DNA of 64,000 nucleotides from Desulfitobacterium_A sp034927245. Lineage in GTDB: Bacteria; Bacillota; Desulfitobacteriia; Desulfitobacteriales; Desulfitobacteriaceae. Position 1 is the stretch's first letter. Each line of letters starts with the position of its first letter. A model generated the notes under the pieces. It did not search any database, had not been told where the DNA came from, and saw only the letters and a program-made list of their open reading frames with translations. The position numbers and the translations under genes are program-made. Below, piece by piece: positions 16,964 to 26,654 of the stretch. Where the stretch lies: the NCBI RefSeq assembly GCF_034927245.1, contig NZ_JAYFQK010000040.1, positions 1 through 64,000 of the forward strand. Reading direction: 5' to 3'.

Positions 16964-19075
16964 ATGATGGAAAAGGCCTTAAAAATTTTACAGCAATATT
17001 TTGGCTACTCCCAATTTCGAACAGGGCAAAAGGAAGTCATCGCTAGTCTGCTTTCAGGGAAGGATACTGTAGCAATTATGCCGACCGGAGCAGGAAAGTC
17101 ATTGGCTTATCAAATTCCGGCTCTTTTATTGGAAGGGGTAACCCTTGTCATTTCACCGTTGATATCTTTAATGAAGGATCAGGTTGATGCGCTCCAGGAA
17201 TATGGAGTACCTGCCACATTTATCAACAGCTCGCTTTCTCCGCGTGAAACATTTTCGCGGATTGAACAAACAAAGCACAAACAATATAAGCTTCTCTACA
17301 TTGCTCCTGAACGTTTGGAGTCGGAAAGTTTTCTCACTTTACTGGATAGGTTAGAGATTGCGTTTATTGCCATTGATGAAGCTCATTGTGTATCTCAATG
17401 GGGTCACGATTTTCGTCCCAGCTATAGGCAGATTAGTCAGTTTATTTTAAGTCTTCATGTTCGTCCGTTAGTCGGCGCATTTACGGCAACGGCAACTGAG
17501 GAGGTTAAAGAAGATATTATACATCTGTTAAAACTTCAAAGTCCTCAGGTTTTCGTAACAGGTTTCGACCGACCTAATCTAACCTTTTCCACTCTCCGGG
17601 GAGAAAATCGCAAAGCCTATCTTTTAGATTATGTAAAGGCCCATGCTGATGAATCCGGAATTATTTATGCGGCAACCCGTAAACAAGTCGATACGTTACA
17701 CACCTTTTTGCGTAGTAAAAAGCTTCCCGTCGGGAAATACCATGCGGGGATGAGTGATAGTGACCGCCAAAAAAACCAGGAGAATTTTCTTTATGATAAA
17801 ACCCCTATAATCGTTGCGACGAACGCTTTTGGTATGGGGATCGATAAATCAAATGTGCGCTATGTTATCCATTATAATATGCCTAAAAGTATGGAAGCCT
17901 ATTATCAAGAAGCGGGCAGATCCGGACGTGACGGAGAGCCTGCCGAGTGTATTCTCCTCTTCTCGCCGCAGGATGTTGTGCTGCAACGGCATATGATTGA
18001 GCAAACAATCTTTCAGCCTGAACGAAAGGAAAATGAGTACAAGAAGCTTCAGGAGATGGTCGATTATTGCCATACGACGCGATGCTTACGAAAAACCATC
18101 CTTGAATATTTTGGAGAAGTTAATGTCCCTGAAGAATGCGGCAAATGCGGCAATTGCTTAGATGAACGCGAAACAATAGACATCACTATTGATGCGCAGA
18201 AGATTTTTTCCTGTATTGCCCGAATGCACGAACGTTTTGGGATGAACCTTATTGCTGAAGTCCTTAAAGGTTCGCGTAATAAAAAGGTTATTGAACTCCA
18301 GTTTGACAAACTCTCAACTCATGGGATCATGGAAGATAAGTCTATTCAGGAAATTAAAGATCGTATGAACTATTTAATGACTGAAAGCTATTTACGTTTA
18401 TCTACGGGAGAGTACCCTATAGTCAAACTTGAACCGAAAAGTATCCCTGTTCTCAAAGGACAAGAGAAGGTTTACCAAAAACTGCCCCGCAAGGTTGAGA
18501 AATCAGGCAGTGATTCGCAAAGTCTGTTCGAACGACTGCGCCTTCTTCGCCGTAATGCAGCATCTCGGGAAAACCTTCCTCCTTATATGATCTTTTCCGA
18601 CAGCACGCTGCGTGAAATGGCCGAAACCCGCCCGATAAATCAGGCCGGATTTATCCGCATCAGCGGAGTGGGGGAAAAAAAGCTTGAAAAATATGGAGCA
18701 GCTTTTATCGAAGAGATTAAAGCTTATTTGATAGAGGAAAAGGCAGATGTTCAACCTTCTGAGCCTGCTGCTTCTCCCGCAAAAATACCCAGCTATAAGC
18801 AAACTCTAGAACTCTTTAGACAAGGTAAAACACCGGAGGAAATTGCCGCTTTGCGAAAAATATCACTTTCCACGGTACAGGATCATCTGATTCGCTGCCA
18901 GGAGGAAGACTATACCGTTCCCTGGGAAACACTAATCCCTTCCGGACAGGAGAAGCTTATTCTTGAAGCTATTCAAAAGGTCGGTCGGGAAAGATTGCGG
19001 CCTATCAAAGATGCTTTACCCGAAGAAGTCGGCTGGATAGCGATTAAAGCTGTACTAGCTAAGTACAAATGCTAA
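16964..19075 (+). CDS. recQ: ATP-dependent DNA helicase RecQ
   Basis: This 703-residue 3'-5' helicase has motif I PTGAGKS (about 40), motif II DEAH (about 138) followed by CVSQWGHDFRPSY, the motif VI region YQEAGRSGRDG, the RecQ zinc-binding Cys residues (TRCLRK near 372, then CGKCGNC near 391-397), a winged-helix RQC region, and an HRDC domain (about 520-590). The tail (about 615-703) adds a helix-turn-helix-like RQC-associated module, KTPEEIAALRKISLSTVQDHL. RecQ unwinds forks and recombination intermediates. ATG 16964 has AAAGGAG nine bases upstream; ATG 16943 has none. Confidence 0.95.
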   Translation: MMEKALKILQQYFGYSQFRTGQKEVIASLLSGKDTVAIMPTGAGKSLAYQIPALLLEGVTLVISPLISLMKDQVDALQEYGVPATFINSSLSPRETFSRIEQTKHKQYKLLYIAPERLESESFLTLLDRLEIAFIAIDEAHCVSQWGHDFRPSYRQISQFILSLHVRPLVGAFTATATEEVKEDIIHLLKLQSPQVFVTGFDRPNLTFSTLRGENRKAYLLDYVKAHADESGIIYAATRKQVDTLHTFLRSKKLPVGKYHAGMSDSDRQKNQENFLYDKTPIIVATNAFGMGIDKSNVRYVIHYNMPKSMEAYYQEAGRSGRDGEPAECILLFSPQDVVLQRHMIEQTIFQPERKENEYKKLQEMVDYCHTTRCLRKTILEYFGEVNVPEECGKCGNCLDERETIDITIDAQKIFSCIARMHERFGMNLIAEVLKGSRNKKVIELQFDKLSTHGIMEDKSIQEIKDRMNYLMTESYLRLSTGEYPIVKLEPKSIPVLKGQEKVYQKLPRKVEKSGSDSQSLFERLRLLRRNAASRENLPPYMIFSDSTLREMAETRPINQAGFIRISGVGEKKLEKYGAAFIEEIKAYLIEEKADVQPSEPAASPAKIPSYKQTLELFRQGKTPEEIAALRKISLSTVQDHLIRCQEEDYTVPWETLIPSGQEKLILEAIQKVGRERLRPIKDALPEEVGWIAIKAVLAKYKC

Positions 19076-19081
19076 AAAGTA

Positions 19082-19124
19082 TTAATGCTTTATGAACATT
19101 CGTTTTGTTCTGTATATGCATTAA
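19082..19124. terminator. Possible bidirectional terminator after recQ
   Basis: TTAATGC (19082-19088) pairs with GCATTAA (19118-19124), with an inner GAACA/TGTTC stem and an unpaired collar. A/T tracts flank both sides. It lies between recQ and the convergent gene at 19257. The stem is AT-rich and weak. Confidence 0.35.
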
Positions 19125-19256
19125 AAAATATTATGATTCCTTAAAAAGGATAATATGGAATTTGAAGAGAATCATCTTAATTAAGAATTTATTATAAGGA
19201 GGGAAGCATTCTGATTCTTGATTGAATTAAGTTTAGGACATTTTCGATAGAGTTCA

Positions 19257-19826
19257 TTATATTTTTAGATGGTAAGACCTCAGGTAATTGATAATTTTAT
19301 CTTTTTCACTGGCTTCTGTATAAACCAGAGGTTGGGCACCTTCATCGATCACTCCCGCCCATTTCATAAAAAGAGCTTGTTGATAGGCTTGGTTTAAGAC
19401 AGGGTCAGTATAGCTCAGATAAATAACAAGATATTGTGGGCGAACAACATCGGTAAACGAAATTTCTTGAACATTAAGCTGAATCAATAAACGGGTTGCA
19501 GTTTCACGCGGAATATCATTAATTAGAGCATATTCATCGATGTGAATAGGTTTTAAGGTTAAGCTTTGATCGAAGACATACGTATTACTCACTAAGTTCG
19601 AAGCCGCATGTTTGCCTACATTTGTGAATTCAAACTCGAATGTTACTCCCTTTTGGAGTTCTATCTGAGGCGACTCTTTTAAACTGAAATAGGGGCGATC
19701 CGCTTGGCGTTGAGTCCGCCAGTTAGTAATTGTAATATATGCCGTAATAAGAGAAACGATTGCGAATATTACAGTAGAATAGGTAACGATTGTTGTTGAC
19801 CAATCGCGTTCTTTTTTTGAAGGCAT
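19257..19826 (-). CDS. Membrane-anchored protein of unknown function
   Basis: This 189-residue protein has a short cytoplasmic N-terminus, one membrane segment (about residues 10-30), and an extracytoplasmic domain with beta-sandwich character (FEFEFTNVGKHAASNL resembles CARDB/immunoglobulin-like folds). I recognise no specific family. GAGGG precedes the ATG. It stands alone and runs opposite to its neighbours. Type of function cannot be told from sequence. Confidence 0.65.
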   Translation of the reverse strand: MPSKKERDWSTTIVTYSTVIFAIVSLITAYITITNWRTQRQADRPYFSLKESPQIELQKGVTFEFEFTNVGKHAASNLVSNTYVFDQSLTLKPIHIDEYALINDIPRETATRLLIQLNVQEISFTDVVRPQYLVIYLSYTDPVLNQAYQQALFMKWAGVIDEGAQPLVYTEASEKDKIINYLRSYHLKI

Positions 19827-19923
19827 GATTATCCCTCGTTTTCAAGCGTTTCTAATATATTTATGAATATTTAAGGCTTAAAATTCCGTTCGTAAGACGT
19901 TTCACCTTAAGGAGGGGAAATTG

Positions 19924-20235
19924 ATGTCATTTAATATTAGTGTAAATAACCAAGATAGGCGGGAAGTTTTGGTTAATTTAGAAGGAAAGCTATTTGTTGA
20001 GGATGCTGCCTTACTCAGAAAAGAACTAAATGACTTGATTGATGACGGACACAGCCAATTCACAATTGATATGCAGAAGGCTAATTATATTGATAGCTCA
20101 GGACTAGGCGTGTTGGTTGCAATCCATAAAAAGGCCGTTAATCTAGGTGGCGGGGTTGTAATCAAAGGATTACACGGTGCCATTAAAAATCTCTTTCAAA
20201 TGACACGTCTGAATAAAGTGTTTGAAATCATATAA
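19924..20235 (+). CDS. STAS-domain anti-sigma factor antagonist
   Basis: This 103-residue protein is a single STAS domain with the phosphorylation motif D57-S58-S59-G-L-G in YIDSSGLGVL. Such proteins bind anti-sigma kinases when dephosphorylated and so free a sigma factor (SpoIIAA/RsbV logic). No anti-sigma kinase or sigma gene is adjacent, so its partner lies elsewhere. ATG 19924 follows AAGGAGGGG; the TTG at 19921 is rejected. A strong shared terminator follows. Confidence 0.88.
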   Translation: MSFNISVNNQDRREVLVNLEGKLFVEDAALLRKELNDLIDDGHSQFTIDMQKANYIDSSGLGVLVAIHKKAVNLGGGVVIKGLHGAIKNLFQMTRLNKVFEII

Positions 20236-20247
20236 AAATAAAAATAA

Positions 20248-20295
20248 ACTCCGCTGCTTAAGGATATCTCCTTGAGCGGCGGAGCTTATTTTTTT
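20248..20295. terminator. Bidirectional terminator
   Basis: A long GC-rich stem (ACTCCGC... from 20248 with ...GCGGAG near 20277-20284) with loop TATC is followed by a T-run to 20295 on plus and by a T-rich tract on minus. It serves the STAS gene and the convergent M29 peptidase gene. Confidence 0.85.
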
Positions 20296-20313
20296 CAATC
20301 CATTATGAAGACA

Positions 20314-21543
20314 TTAAATTACAAAATTACCTTGCTTAAAAATAGAAACGATTTGATCAAATTTATTTATACCCGAAATTTCTAAGTCAGCAGTTCCAAT
20401 CATAAAATCCTCATGGAGTAAGGAGTCATTTACTCCCGCAGCCTCGAGTTCTTCAATGTTTAAAGAACCCGAATTTTTAAGGCAAACCGGGTATGCTTTG
20501 CCAATGGCTAAATGACAAGACGCATTTTCATCGAAGAGGGTATTATAAAATAATATTTTAGAGTTTGAGATAGGGGAATCGTAAGGCACAAGGGCTACCT
20601 CTCCCAAATAATGTGAGCCATCATCGGTTTCAATGATGCTTTTCAAGCTTTCATACCCTTTTTCTGCACTGAATTCAATGATACGACCTTCCTTAAAGGT
20701 TAAAGAAAAATTATCAATAAGGTGTCCATTATAATTTAAGGGCCTTGAACTAACGACTTTGCCGTTTACTCCCGTTTTTTTCGGTAAAGTAAAGATTTCT
20801 TCGGTTGGTATGTTTGCAATGAATTCGGTTTTGTCCGGTGTAAATTCAGAGCCGCCTAGCCAAAGATGGGCTTCGGGCAGTTCAATTGTTAAATCGGTTC
20901 CTAGGGAATTACGGTAATGCAGTGATTTAAAGCCTTGAGCATTTAAATAATTCATCCGTTGTTTTAGGTTAAATTTGTGATTTTTCCATGCTTCAATCGG
21001 GTCAGCTTGATCGACACGCACAGTTTTAAAAATCGCTTCCCAGAGTTTTTCTACTGCTTTTGCTTCTTCTAACTCAGGGAATACTTTTTTGGCCCAGGAA
21101 GCTGTTGGAACTGAAATGACACACCAGACATTCTGATTGCTCATCAAACTCTCGCGATATTCTTTTAAAGCAGTGCTGCTTGCCGTTTGAGCTTTCATCA
21201 TACGTACAGGGTCAACATCTTTCATTAGTTCCGGGTCATTTGCCGCAATACTCAAGAAAGCTGCGCCCTGACGCAGATAGCTCATATACATTTCCTTTTG
21301 CCAATCCGGAAATTCATCAAATACGTCTTCGGGAGCATATGTAAAACGAATTTTGGAGAAAAGTTCATCCTTCCAGACAATTACAACATCTTTTGCTCCT
21401 AAACGATAAGCTGTCTCTGCAATTACGTGGGTAACCGGTGCGCATTCAACAGGTGAGTTAATCAATAATATCTGATTTTTTCTAAGATTGAGCCCGGTTC
21501 TTAGAATTAAATCCGCATATTTTTCAAGCATGTTGATATTCAA
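20314..21543 (-). CDS. M29-family metallo-aminopeptidase
   Basis: This 409-residue protein matches the thermophilic aminopeptidase (M29, AmpS/PepS) family in length and layout, which remove N-terminal residues with a two-metal centre. Expected ligand segments are visible: NIPTEEIFT (Glu), LGEVALVP (Glu), NTLFDENASCHLA (His), and a C-terminal HEDFMIGTADLEI (His and Asp). It is cytoplasmic, with no signal. The TTG at 21543 has AGGGG about eight bases upstream and is favoured; an ATG 12 bases later is possible. It is monocistronic. Confidence 0.9.
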   Translation of the reverse strand: MNINMLEKYADLILRTGLNLRKNQILLINSPVECAPVTHVIAETAYRLGAKDVVIVWKDELFSKIRFTYAPEDVFDEFPDWQKEMYMSYLRQGAAFLSIAANDPELMKDVDPVRMMKAQTASSTALKEYRESLMSNQNVWCVISVPTASWAKKVFPELEEAKAVEKLWEAIFKTVRVDQADPIEAWKNHKFNLKQRMNYLNAQGFKSLHYRNSLGTDLTIELPEAHLWLGGSEFTPDKTEFIANIPTEEIFTLPKKTGVNGKVVSSRPLNYNGHLIDNFSLTFKEGRIIEFSAEKGYESLKSIIETDDGSHYLGEVALVPYDSPISNSKILFYNTLFDENASCHLAIGKAYPVCLKNSGSLNIEELEAAGVNDSLLHEDFMIGTADLEISGINKFDQIVSIFKQGNFVI

Positions 21544-21782
21544 TCAAAAAACCCCTTTCCTCAAGGACAAGCGATATATTCCGATGTAAAGTATACCATC
21601 GTTTATAAATAAACACCAATTTCATCCTTGCATTACTATAACTAAATAGTATTGGTATTAATTTCTTAATTAGCAGGAGATTCCATATTGAAAGTCGAAT
21701 TTAAATTCTAAATTATATCTATATTTCGGAATTTAATATATAATTTAGACATCGGTTCGTCAAACAATGGAGCGTGATTATT

Positions 21783-23957
21783 ATGGACGGATTTACGTCA
21801 ATTACCTTGTCATCGTACGATTGGAAAAAATGCATTACGACTGATGTTTTGCGATTTTCTTATAATACTTCTCTAAGTGATACTGTTGAGATATTTCTTT
21901 CTCACCATCTTCTTCAAGCTCCCGTAGTTGATGAAGAGGGTACTTTGATCGGTATTATCGATAGCCAAAATGTTCTTAAAGGGTTAAATTCGTTAGAAGA
22001 TTATGGTCTCGCTAGGACTACTCTGATAAGAGAATTTATTCAAAAGCCGGAAGTGGTTATCAATATCGATGATGATTTTGACCTGCATGTGAAAGATATT
22101 ATAGAGAGGCAAATTTCCGCCTATGTCATTGATCAAGATGGAAAACTTAAGGGCGAGATAAGCAATACGCACGTCGTACAAACCCTGAATGTATTATATG
22201 AAGACCTTGAATATTTTGTAAGTAAAGTCATTAATTTGCCCTATAATGGAATAATAGCCATAAACTCGCAGGGGACGACTATTTTCTATAATCATTCTGC
22301 AGAACAAATTCTCGGTTTACCTGCGCGGGATATGATTGGTCAATCCATTACAAAGCTATTACCCGAATCTCTTACGTATAAAGCCCTAAAAACGGGCGAA
22401 GCACAGCATGGTGTTCCTCTAACGTATGGAGATATTAGCGTTCATGCTGATTTTATCCCTGTCTACGCCGCAGATAAGGTTTTGGGTGCGGTTGCCATTT
22501 TTAAGGACGTTACTGAACTTGAAGCAGTTACGGATCGCTTAAGCACAAATCAAAAACTCATGGCGACATTGGAAGCAATTGTAGAAAATACCTATGAAGG
22601 AATTATTGTTATCAATGATCAGGAAAGGATAGAGATTATCAACCGGTTCTTCTTAGACGAAATGGGGATGGAAGCAAAAGATATAGTCGGTAAGAAGATT
22701 AACGAGATTAGCCCAGAAAGTCAGTTGCCTAATACTCTTAAAACGGGCGAAGTTCAATTTGGGGAACATATGCAAATCGGTGAAAAAGACTTTATCATAA
22801 TGCGGGCACCTGTTGAACGTGATGGCAAAATTATCGGGGCACTCGGTAAAACCCTCTTCAAAAACATGGAACTGGCTAAACTCTTTGCCAAAAAAGTTAT
22901 GCGGCTTGAGGGAGATGTGGCTTTTTATAAACACGAATTGTGTCGCTTTCATTCACCTCAATATGCTTTTAGTGATATTATTGGGGACAGCCCGAGTATG
23001 CAAGCGGCTAAGACATTGGCTAAACGGGCAGCACGTACAAACTCAACCATCCTATTATTAGGAGAAAGCGGGACGGGAAAAGAAGTTTTTGCGCATGCTA
23101 TTCATGAAACCAGTCATCGTAAGAAAGGACCTTTGATTCAAATCAATTGTGCGGCTGTACCGGAAAATTTATTGGAATCAGAATTGTTTGGTTATGCCGA
23201 AGGGGCATTTACCGGGGCACGCAAGGGTGGAAAACCCGGGAAATTTGAGCTTGCGGATAAAGGAACCATCTTTCTTGATGAAATAGGAGACATGCCACTG
23301 TCAATGCAAGCTAAACTACTAAGGGTTTTACAGGAACGAGAAGTTGAACGTGTTGGCGGAACACAACCTATAAAAATCGATGTAAGAGTCATCGCGGCAA
23401 CGAACCGTGATCTTTACCAAATGGTTATTGACCATAAATTCCGTCTGGATCTGTACTATCGACTTAATGTCATAAATATTGAACTTCCGCCGTTGCGTGA
23501 AAGAGAGGAAGACTTTGAGCATCTTGCAAATTCAATATTGAAGAAACTAAATCATCGCCTTGGCTCCTTCATTGATGGGATTACGCCTGAAGCCTTTGAC
23601 TATTTACGGTCTTATGACTGGCCCGGAAATATTCGTGAATTAGAGAATATTTTAGAGCGAGCGATCATCACTTGTGATGAATCATGGATTCAGGTATGGC
23701 ATCTTTCCTTACCTCTCCACGGTAACGGAGATAGACAATCGGGAAGTGGCGGTTTAGATGGTAAATCTGAAGCGTTGAATTCTCAGAATAATCATTTCAT
23801 GACGTTAGAAGAAGGTTTAAATGAAGCAGAGTGTAAAATGATTCAATTAGCACTTCAGAGGTCCCATGGAAACAAGATGCAAGCAGCGCGTTTTCTCGGA
23901 ATTCATCGCTCGGCACTTTATAAAAAGATGTCGAAACACCAATTAACCCACATGTGA
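21783..23957 (+). CDS. Sigma-54-dependent transcriptional activator with CBS and PAS domains
   Basis: This 724-residue regulator has paired CBS-like segments (about 10-135), two PAS domains (about 145-255 and 265-375), an AAA+ sigma-54 interaction domain with Walker A GESGTGKE (about 427), the sigma-54 contact loop GAFTGA (about 474) and Walker B FLDEIGD, and a Fis-type HTH at the C-terminus (GNKMQAARFLGIHRSALYK). CBS pairs often bind adenosyl nucleotides and PAS domains small ligands or redox cofactors, so it may sense energy or redox state. ATG 21783 has GGAGCG upstream. It lies directly upstream of a -24/-12 promoter that heads the beta-oxidation operon, its probable target. Confidence 0.93.
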   Translation: MDGFTSITLSSYDWKKCITTDVLRFSYNTSLSDTVEIFLSHHLLQAPVVDEEGTLIGIIDSQNVLKGLNSLEDYGLARTTLIREFIQKPEVVINIDDDFDLHVKDIIERQISAYVIDQDGKLKGEISNTHVVQTLNVLYEDLEYFVSKVINLPYNGIIAINSQGTTIFYNHSAEQILGLPARDMIGQSITKLLPESLTYKALKTGEAQHGVPLTYGDISVHADFIPVYAADKVLGAVAIFKDVTELEAVTDRLSTNQKLMATLEAIVENTYEGIIVINDQERIEIINRFFLDEMGMEAKDIVGKKINEISPESQLPNTLKTGEVQFGEHMQIGEKDFIIMRAPVERDGKIIGALGKTLFKNMELAKLFAKKVMRLEGDVAFYKHELCRFHSPQYAFSDIIGDSPSMQAAKTLAKRAARTNSTILLLGESGTGKEVFAHAIHETSHRKKGPLIQINCAAVPENLLESELFGYAEGAFTGARKGGKPGKFELADKGTIFLDEIGDMPLSMQAKLLRVLQEREVERVGGTQPIKIDVRVIAATNRDLYQMVIDHKFRLDLYYRLNVINIELPPLREREEDFEHLANSILKKLNHRLGSFIDGITPEAFDYLRSYDWPGNIRELENILERAIITCDESWIQVWHLSLPLHGNGDRQSGSGGLDGKSEALNSQNNHFMTLEEGLNEAECKMIQLALQRSHGNKMQAARFLGIHRSALYKKMSKHQLTHM

Positions 23958-23978
23958 TCCTAAATTACTAAATTTACA

Positions 23979-24099
23979 TGTCTATAAATAGAGACAGTGT
24001 TTATTTATAGAGACAGTATCCTCTGGATACAACCAGACACAATGTTTATGAAGGGTTTTAAAATTATAAACCAAACAACTGTCTCTTATTATGGACACA
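23979..24099 (+). promoter_or_regulatory. Candidate upstream activator sites (TGTCTC/GAGACA repeats)
   Basis: The half-site TGTCTC/GAGACA recurs: palindrome TGTCTATAAATAGAGACA (23979-23996), TATAGAGACAG (24006-24016), and TGTCTCTTATTATGGACACA (24080-24099). They lie roughly 240-360 bases before the -24/-12 promoter, where enhancer-binding activators bind. The gene just upstream encodes such an activator. Confidence 0.55.
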
Positions 24100-24336
24100 C
24101 TTCTTTCTGCCTTATACCAAATTTTTTACGATTTTGACATTAAACAATAAATTTTTTATTTTTATAGAATAATTTTAAAGCGATTTAGTTATTAAATCAA
24201 TTTAACTAAATCCCGCATGAATGCTTACTTGTGAAATTCTTGCTAAATAACAAAGAAAATTTACGGTATAAATGATGCCTGCTAATTGTAATTATATGCC
24301 AGATAAGACATGGATACTTGCTAAAGTGGAAAAGTG

Positions 24337-24351
24337 TGGCACAACAATTGC
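24337..24351 (+). promoter_or_regulatory. Sigma-54 (-24/-12) promoter of the beta-oxidation operon
   Basis: TGGCAC (24337-24342) and TTGC (24348-24351) are separated by five bases, a near-perfect match to the sigma-54 consensus TGGCACnnnnnTTGCW; GG and GC are 12 bases apart. It would give a start near 24363 and a 150-base leader to hbd. The interval 23958-24513 holds only this promoter and the upstream sites. Confidence 0.9.
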
Positions 24352-24513
24352 AATAATTATCGGACAATTAAAACTCTTCATAATACTGTACAACATATTT
24401 ATAAGGGGGATGGGAAGGAAATATACTTTTTCAATTAAGGAATAGGGTTTCGTAAGACATAAAAAGCGAATCCTTATCGGTCATATTTCAGATTATTGAA
24501 GGAGGAGTAACCA

Positions 24514-25353
24514 TTGAAGACAATTATGGTAATAGGAGCCGGTCAAATGGGTTCCGGAATCGCTCAAGTTGCTGCACAAGCTGGGTTCGATGTTATTCTA
24601 AACGATATTAAAGAAGAATTTGTAAACAAAGGACTTCAAGGAATTGAGAAAAACTTATCCCGCAGTGTAGACAAGGGACGGCTAAATGCTGAAGATAAAG
24701 CTGCAATTTTAGGCCGCTTTCGTAAAAGTACTTCTTATCAAGATGCTGCAGAGGCTGATCTTGTTATAGAGGCAGCGGTCGAAAAAATGTCTATTAAAGC
24801 AGAAATTTTTAAAACACTCGACTCTATCTGTCCTGAACATACTATTCTTGCAACGAATACTTCATCTTTGCCTATCACTGAAGTTGCCGCTGTAACGAAG
24901 CGTCCTGATAAAGTAATCGGAATGCACTTCTTTAATCCCGTTCCCGTCATGAAGCTTGTTGAAGTTATCCGTGGCTTAGCTACAAGTGATGAAGTTTATG
25001 CGACTATCGAAGATCTAAGCCGTAAAATGGGAAAATCACCGGTCGAGGTTAATGATGCCCCCGGTTTTGTTGCAAACCGAATCTTAATCCCGATGATAAA
25101 TGAAGCCGTTTGGATTTTGAATGAAGGTATTGCCAAACCCGAAGACATTGATGAAGTGATGAAGCTTGGCGCGAATCATCCAATGGGGCCTTTAGCATTA
25201 GCTGATTTGATTGGTTTAGATACTGTTCTTGCGATCTGTAATGTTTTACATGAAGGGCTTGGAGATAAATACCGTCCTTGTCCGTTACTTCGCAAATATG
25301 TTAATGCAGGTTGGTTGGGTCGAAAGACAGGACGCGGATTCTATACTTATTAA
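24514..25353 (+). CDS. hbd: 3-hydroxybutyryl-CoA dehydrogenase
   Basis: This 279-residue enzyme oxidises 3-hydroxyacyl-CoA with NAD(P)+ (or reduces acetoacetyl-CoA in reverse). It has the Rossmann fingerprint GAGQMGSG near residue 8, the catalytic-region FNPVPVMKLVEV with His just upstream (GMHFFNP), and C-terminal GRKTGRGFY. Size is normal for Hbd. The start is TTG with GGAGGAG nearby. It is the first gene behind the sigma-54 promoter, and the acyl-CoA dehydrogenase follows 84 bases later. Confidence 0.95.
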   Translation: MKTIMVIGAGQMGSGIAQVAAQAGFDVILNDIKEEFVNKGLQGIEKNLSRSVDKGRLNAEDKAAILGRFRKSTSYQDAAEADLVIEAAVEKMSIKAEIFKTLDSICPEHTILATNTSSLPITEVAAVTKRPDKVIGMHFFNPVPVMKLVEVIRGLATSDEVYATIEDLSRKMGKSPVEVNDAPGFVANRILIPMINEAVWILNEGIAKPEDIDEVMKLGANHPMGPLALADLIGLDTVLAICNVLHEGLGDKYRPCPLLRKYVNAGWLGRKTGRGFYTY

Positions 25354-25437
25354 TTTGCGCTCAAAGAAAATTTATTCATTTAATCCTAGGTATCCTAAAA
25401 ATTATATATATAAAAAAATATTTGGAGGAATGGACAG

Positions 25438-26586
25438 ATGAATTTCAATTTAACGGAAGACCATATTATGATGCGCAAAATGGTACGCGACTTTGCTGAA
25501 AACGAATGCGCGCCCGGTGCAGAAGAACGGGATGAAAAGGAAGAATTTCCAAGAGAGATTTGGAACAAACTTGCTGAGCTTGGTTTAGCAGGAATTACAT
25601 TCCCGGAAGAATACGGCGGTGTTGGTGCCGACTATATTTCTTATGCGATCGCAGTTGAAGAACTTTCACGTGTTGATGCTTCGGTTGGAGTTACCGTTTC
25701 CGCTCACTCAAGCTTAGGCTCTAACCCGATCAATATGTTTGGTACACACGAGCAAAAACAAAAATTCTTGACCCCTCTTGCTCAGGGCGAAAAAATGGGT
25801 GCTTTCGGTTTAACCGAAGCTATGGCCGGTTCCGATGCTTCAGGTACTCGTACGACTGCAGTACGCGATGGCAACGAATACATTTTGAATGGTTCAAAAA
25901 TCTTTATTACGAATGGTCATGAAGCAGATATCTACGTCGTTTTTGCACAAATGGATAAGAGTAAAGGAAATCACGGAATCGCCGCTTTCATTGTGGAAAA
26001 AGGTACTCCGGGTTTCAGCTTTGGCAAGAAAGAAAAGAAAATGGGTATTCGTTCTTCTGCTACTTATGAACTCGTTTTTGAAGATTGCCGCATTCCCGCT
26101 GAGAACCTCCTGGGTGAAGAAGGTCAAGGTTTTAAAATTGCTATGCAAACCTTAGATTATGGCCGGATTGGAATTGCGTCCCAAGCTTTGGGAATTGCGC
26201 AAGGTGCTTACGAGGCAGCAGTGAAATATACCAAAGAAAGAGTTCAGTTTGGTAAACCCATTTCCAATTTACAAAATACCCAATTTAAATTAGCGGATAT
26301 GGCTACTCAAATCGAAGCTGCACGTTTACTTGTATACCAAGCTGCTTTTATTGCTTCGGAACATAAGATTTCTGTTTCGAAATCTGCAGCTATGGCTAAA
26401 TTGTTTGCTTCGGAAACTGCTATGGCGGTTACGACTCAAGCTGTACAACTCCACGGCGGATACGGTTATACCCGCGATTATCCTGTTGAGCGCATGATGA
26501 GAGATGCTAAGATCACCGAGATCTACGAAGGTACAAGTGAAATTCAGCGTGTAGTTATTGCCAGCAAGATTCTTAAAGAATTCTAA
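25438..26586 (+). CDS. Acyl-CoA dehydrogenase (short-chain/butyryl-CoA type)
   Basis: This 382-residue flavoenzyme interconverts acyl-CoA and 2-enoyl-CoA. The family motifs are all there: FGLTEAMAGSDASG for FAD/substrate binding, the RIGIASQALGIAQGA segment, LHGGYGYTRDYPVER, and the catalytic base E364 in IYEGTSEIQR. Length and composition fit butyryl-CoA dehydrogenase. It passes electrons to the EtfAB encoded next. A GGAGG site precedes the ATG. Confidence 0.95.
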   Translation: MNFNLTEDHIMMRKMVRDFAENECAPGAEERDEKEEFPREIWNKLAELGLAGITFPEEYGGVGADYISYAIAVEELSRVDASVGVTVSAHSSLGSNPINMFGTHEQKQKFLTPLAQGEKMGAFGLTEAMAGSDASGTRTTAVRDGNEYILNGSKIFITNGHEADIYVVFAQMDKSKGNHGIAAFIVEKGTPGFSFGKKEKKMGIRSSATYELVFEDCRIPAENLLGEEGQGFKIAMQTLDYGRIGIASQALGIAQGAYEAAVKYTKERVQFGKPISNLQNTQFKLADMATQIEAARLLVYQAAFIASEHKISVSKSAAMAKLFASETAMAVTTQAVQLHGGYGYTRDYPVERMMRDAKITEIYEGTSEIQRVVIASKILKEF

Positions 26587-26654
26587 GAACTTGAAGCGGC
26601 CTCAATAAACGTCTTAAGGCGTAATATATTACATTTTCGTTGGGAGGTAAGCCT

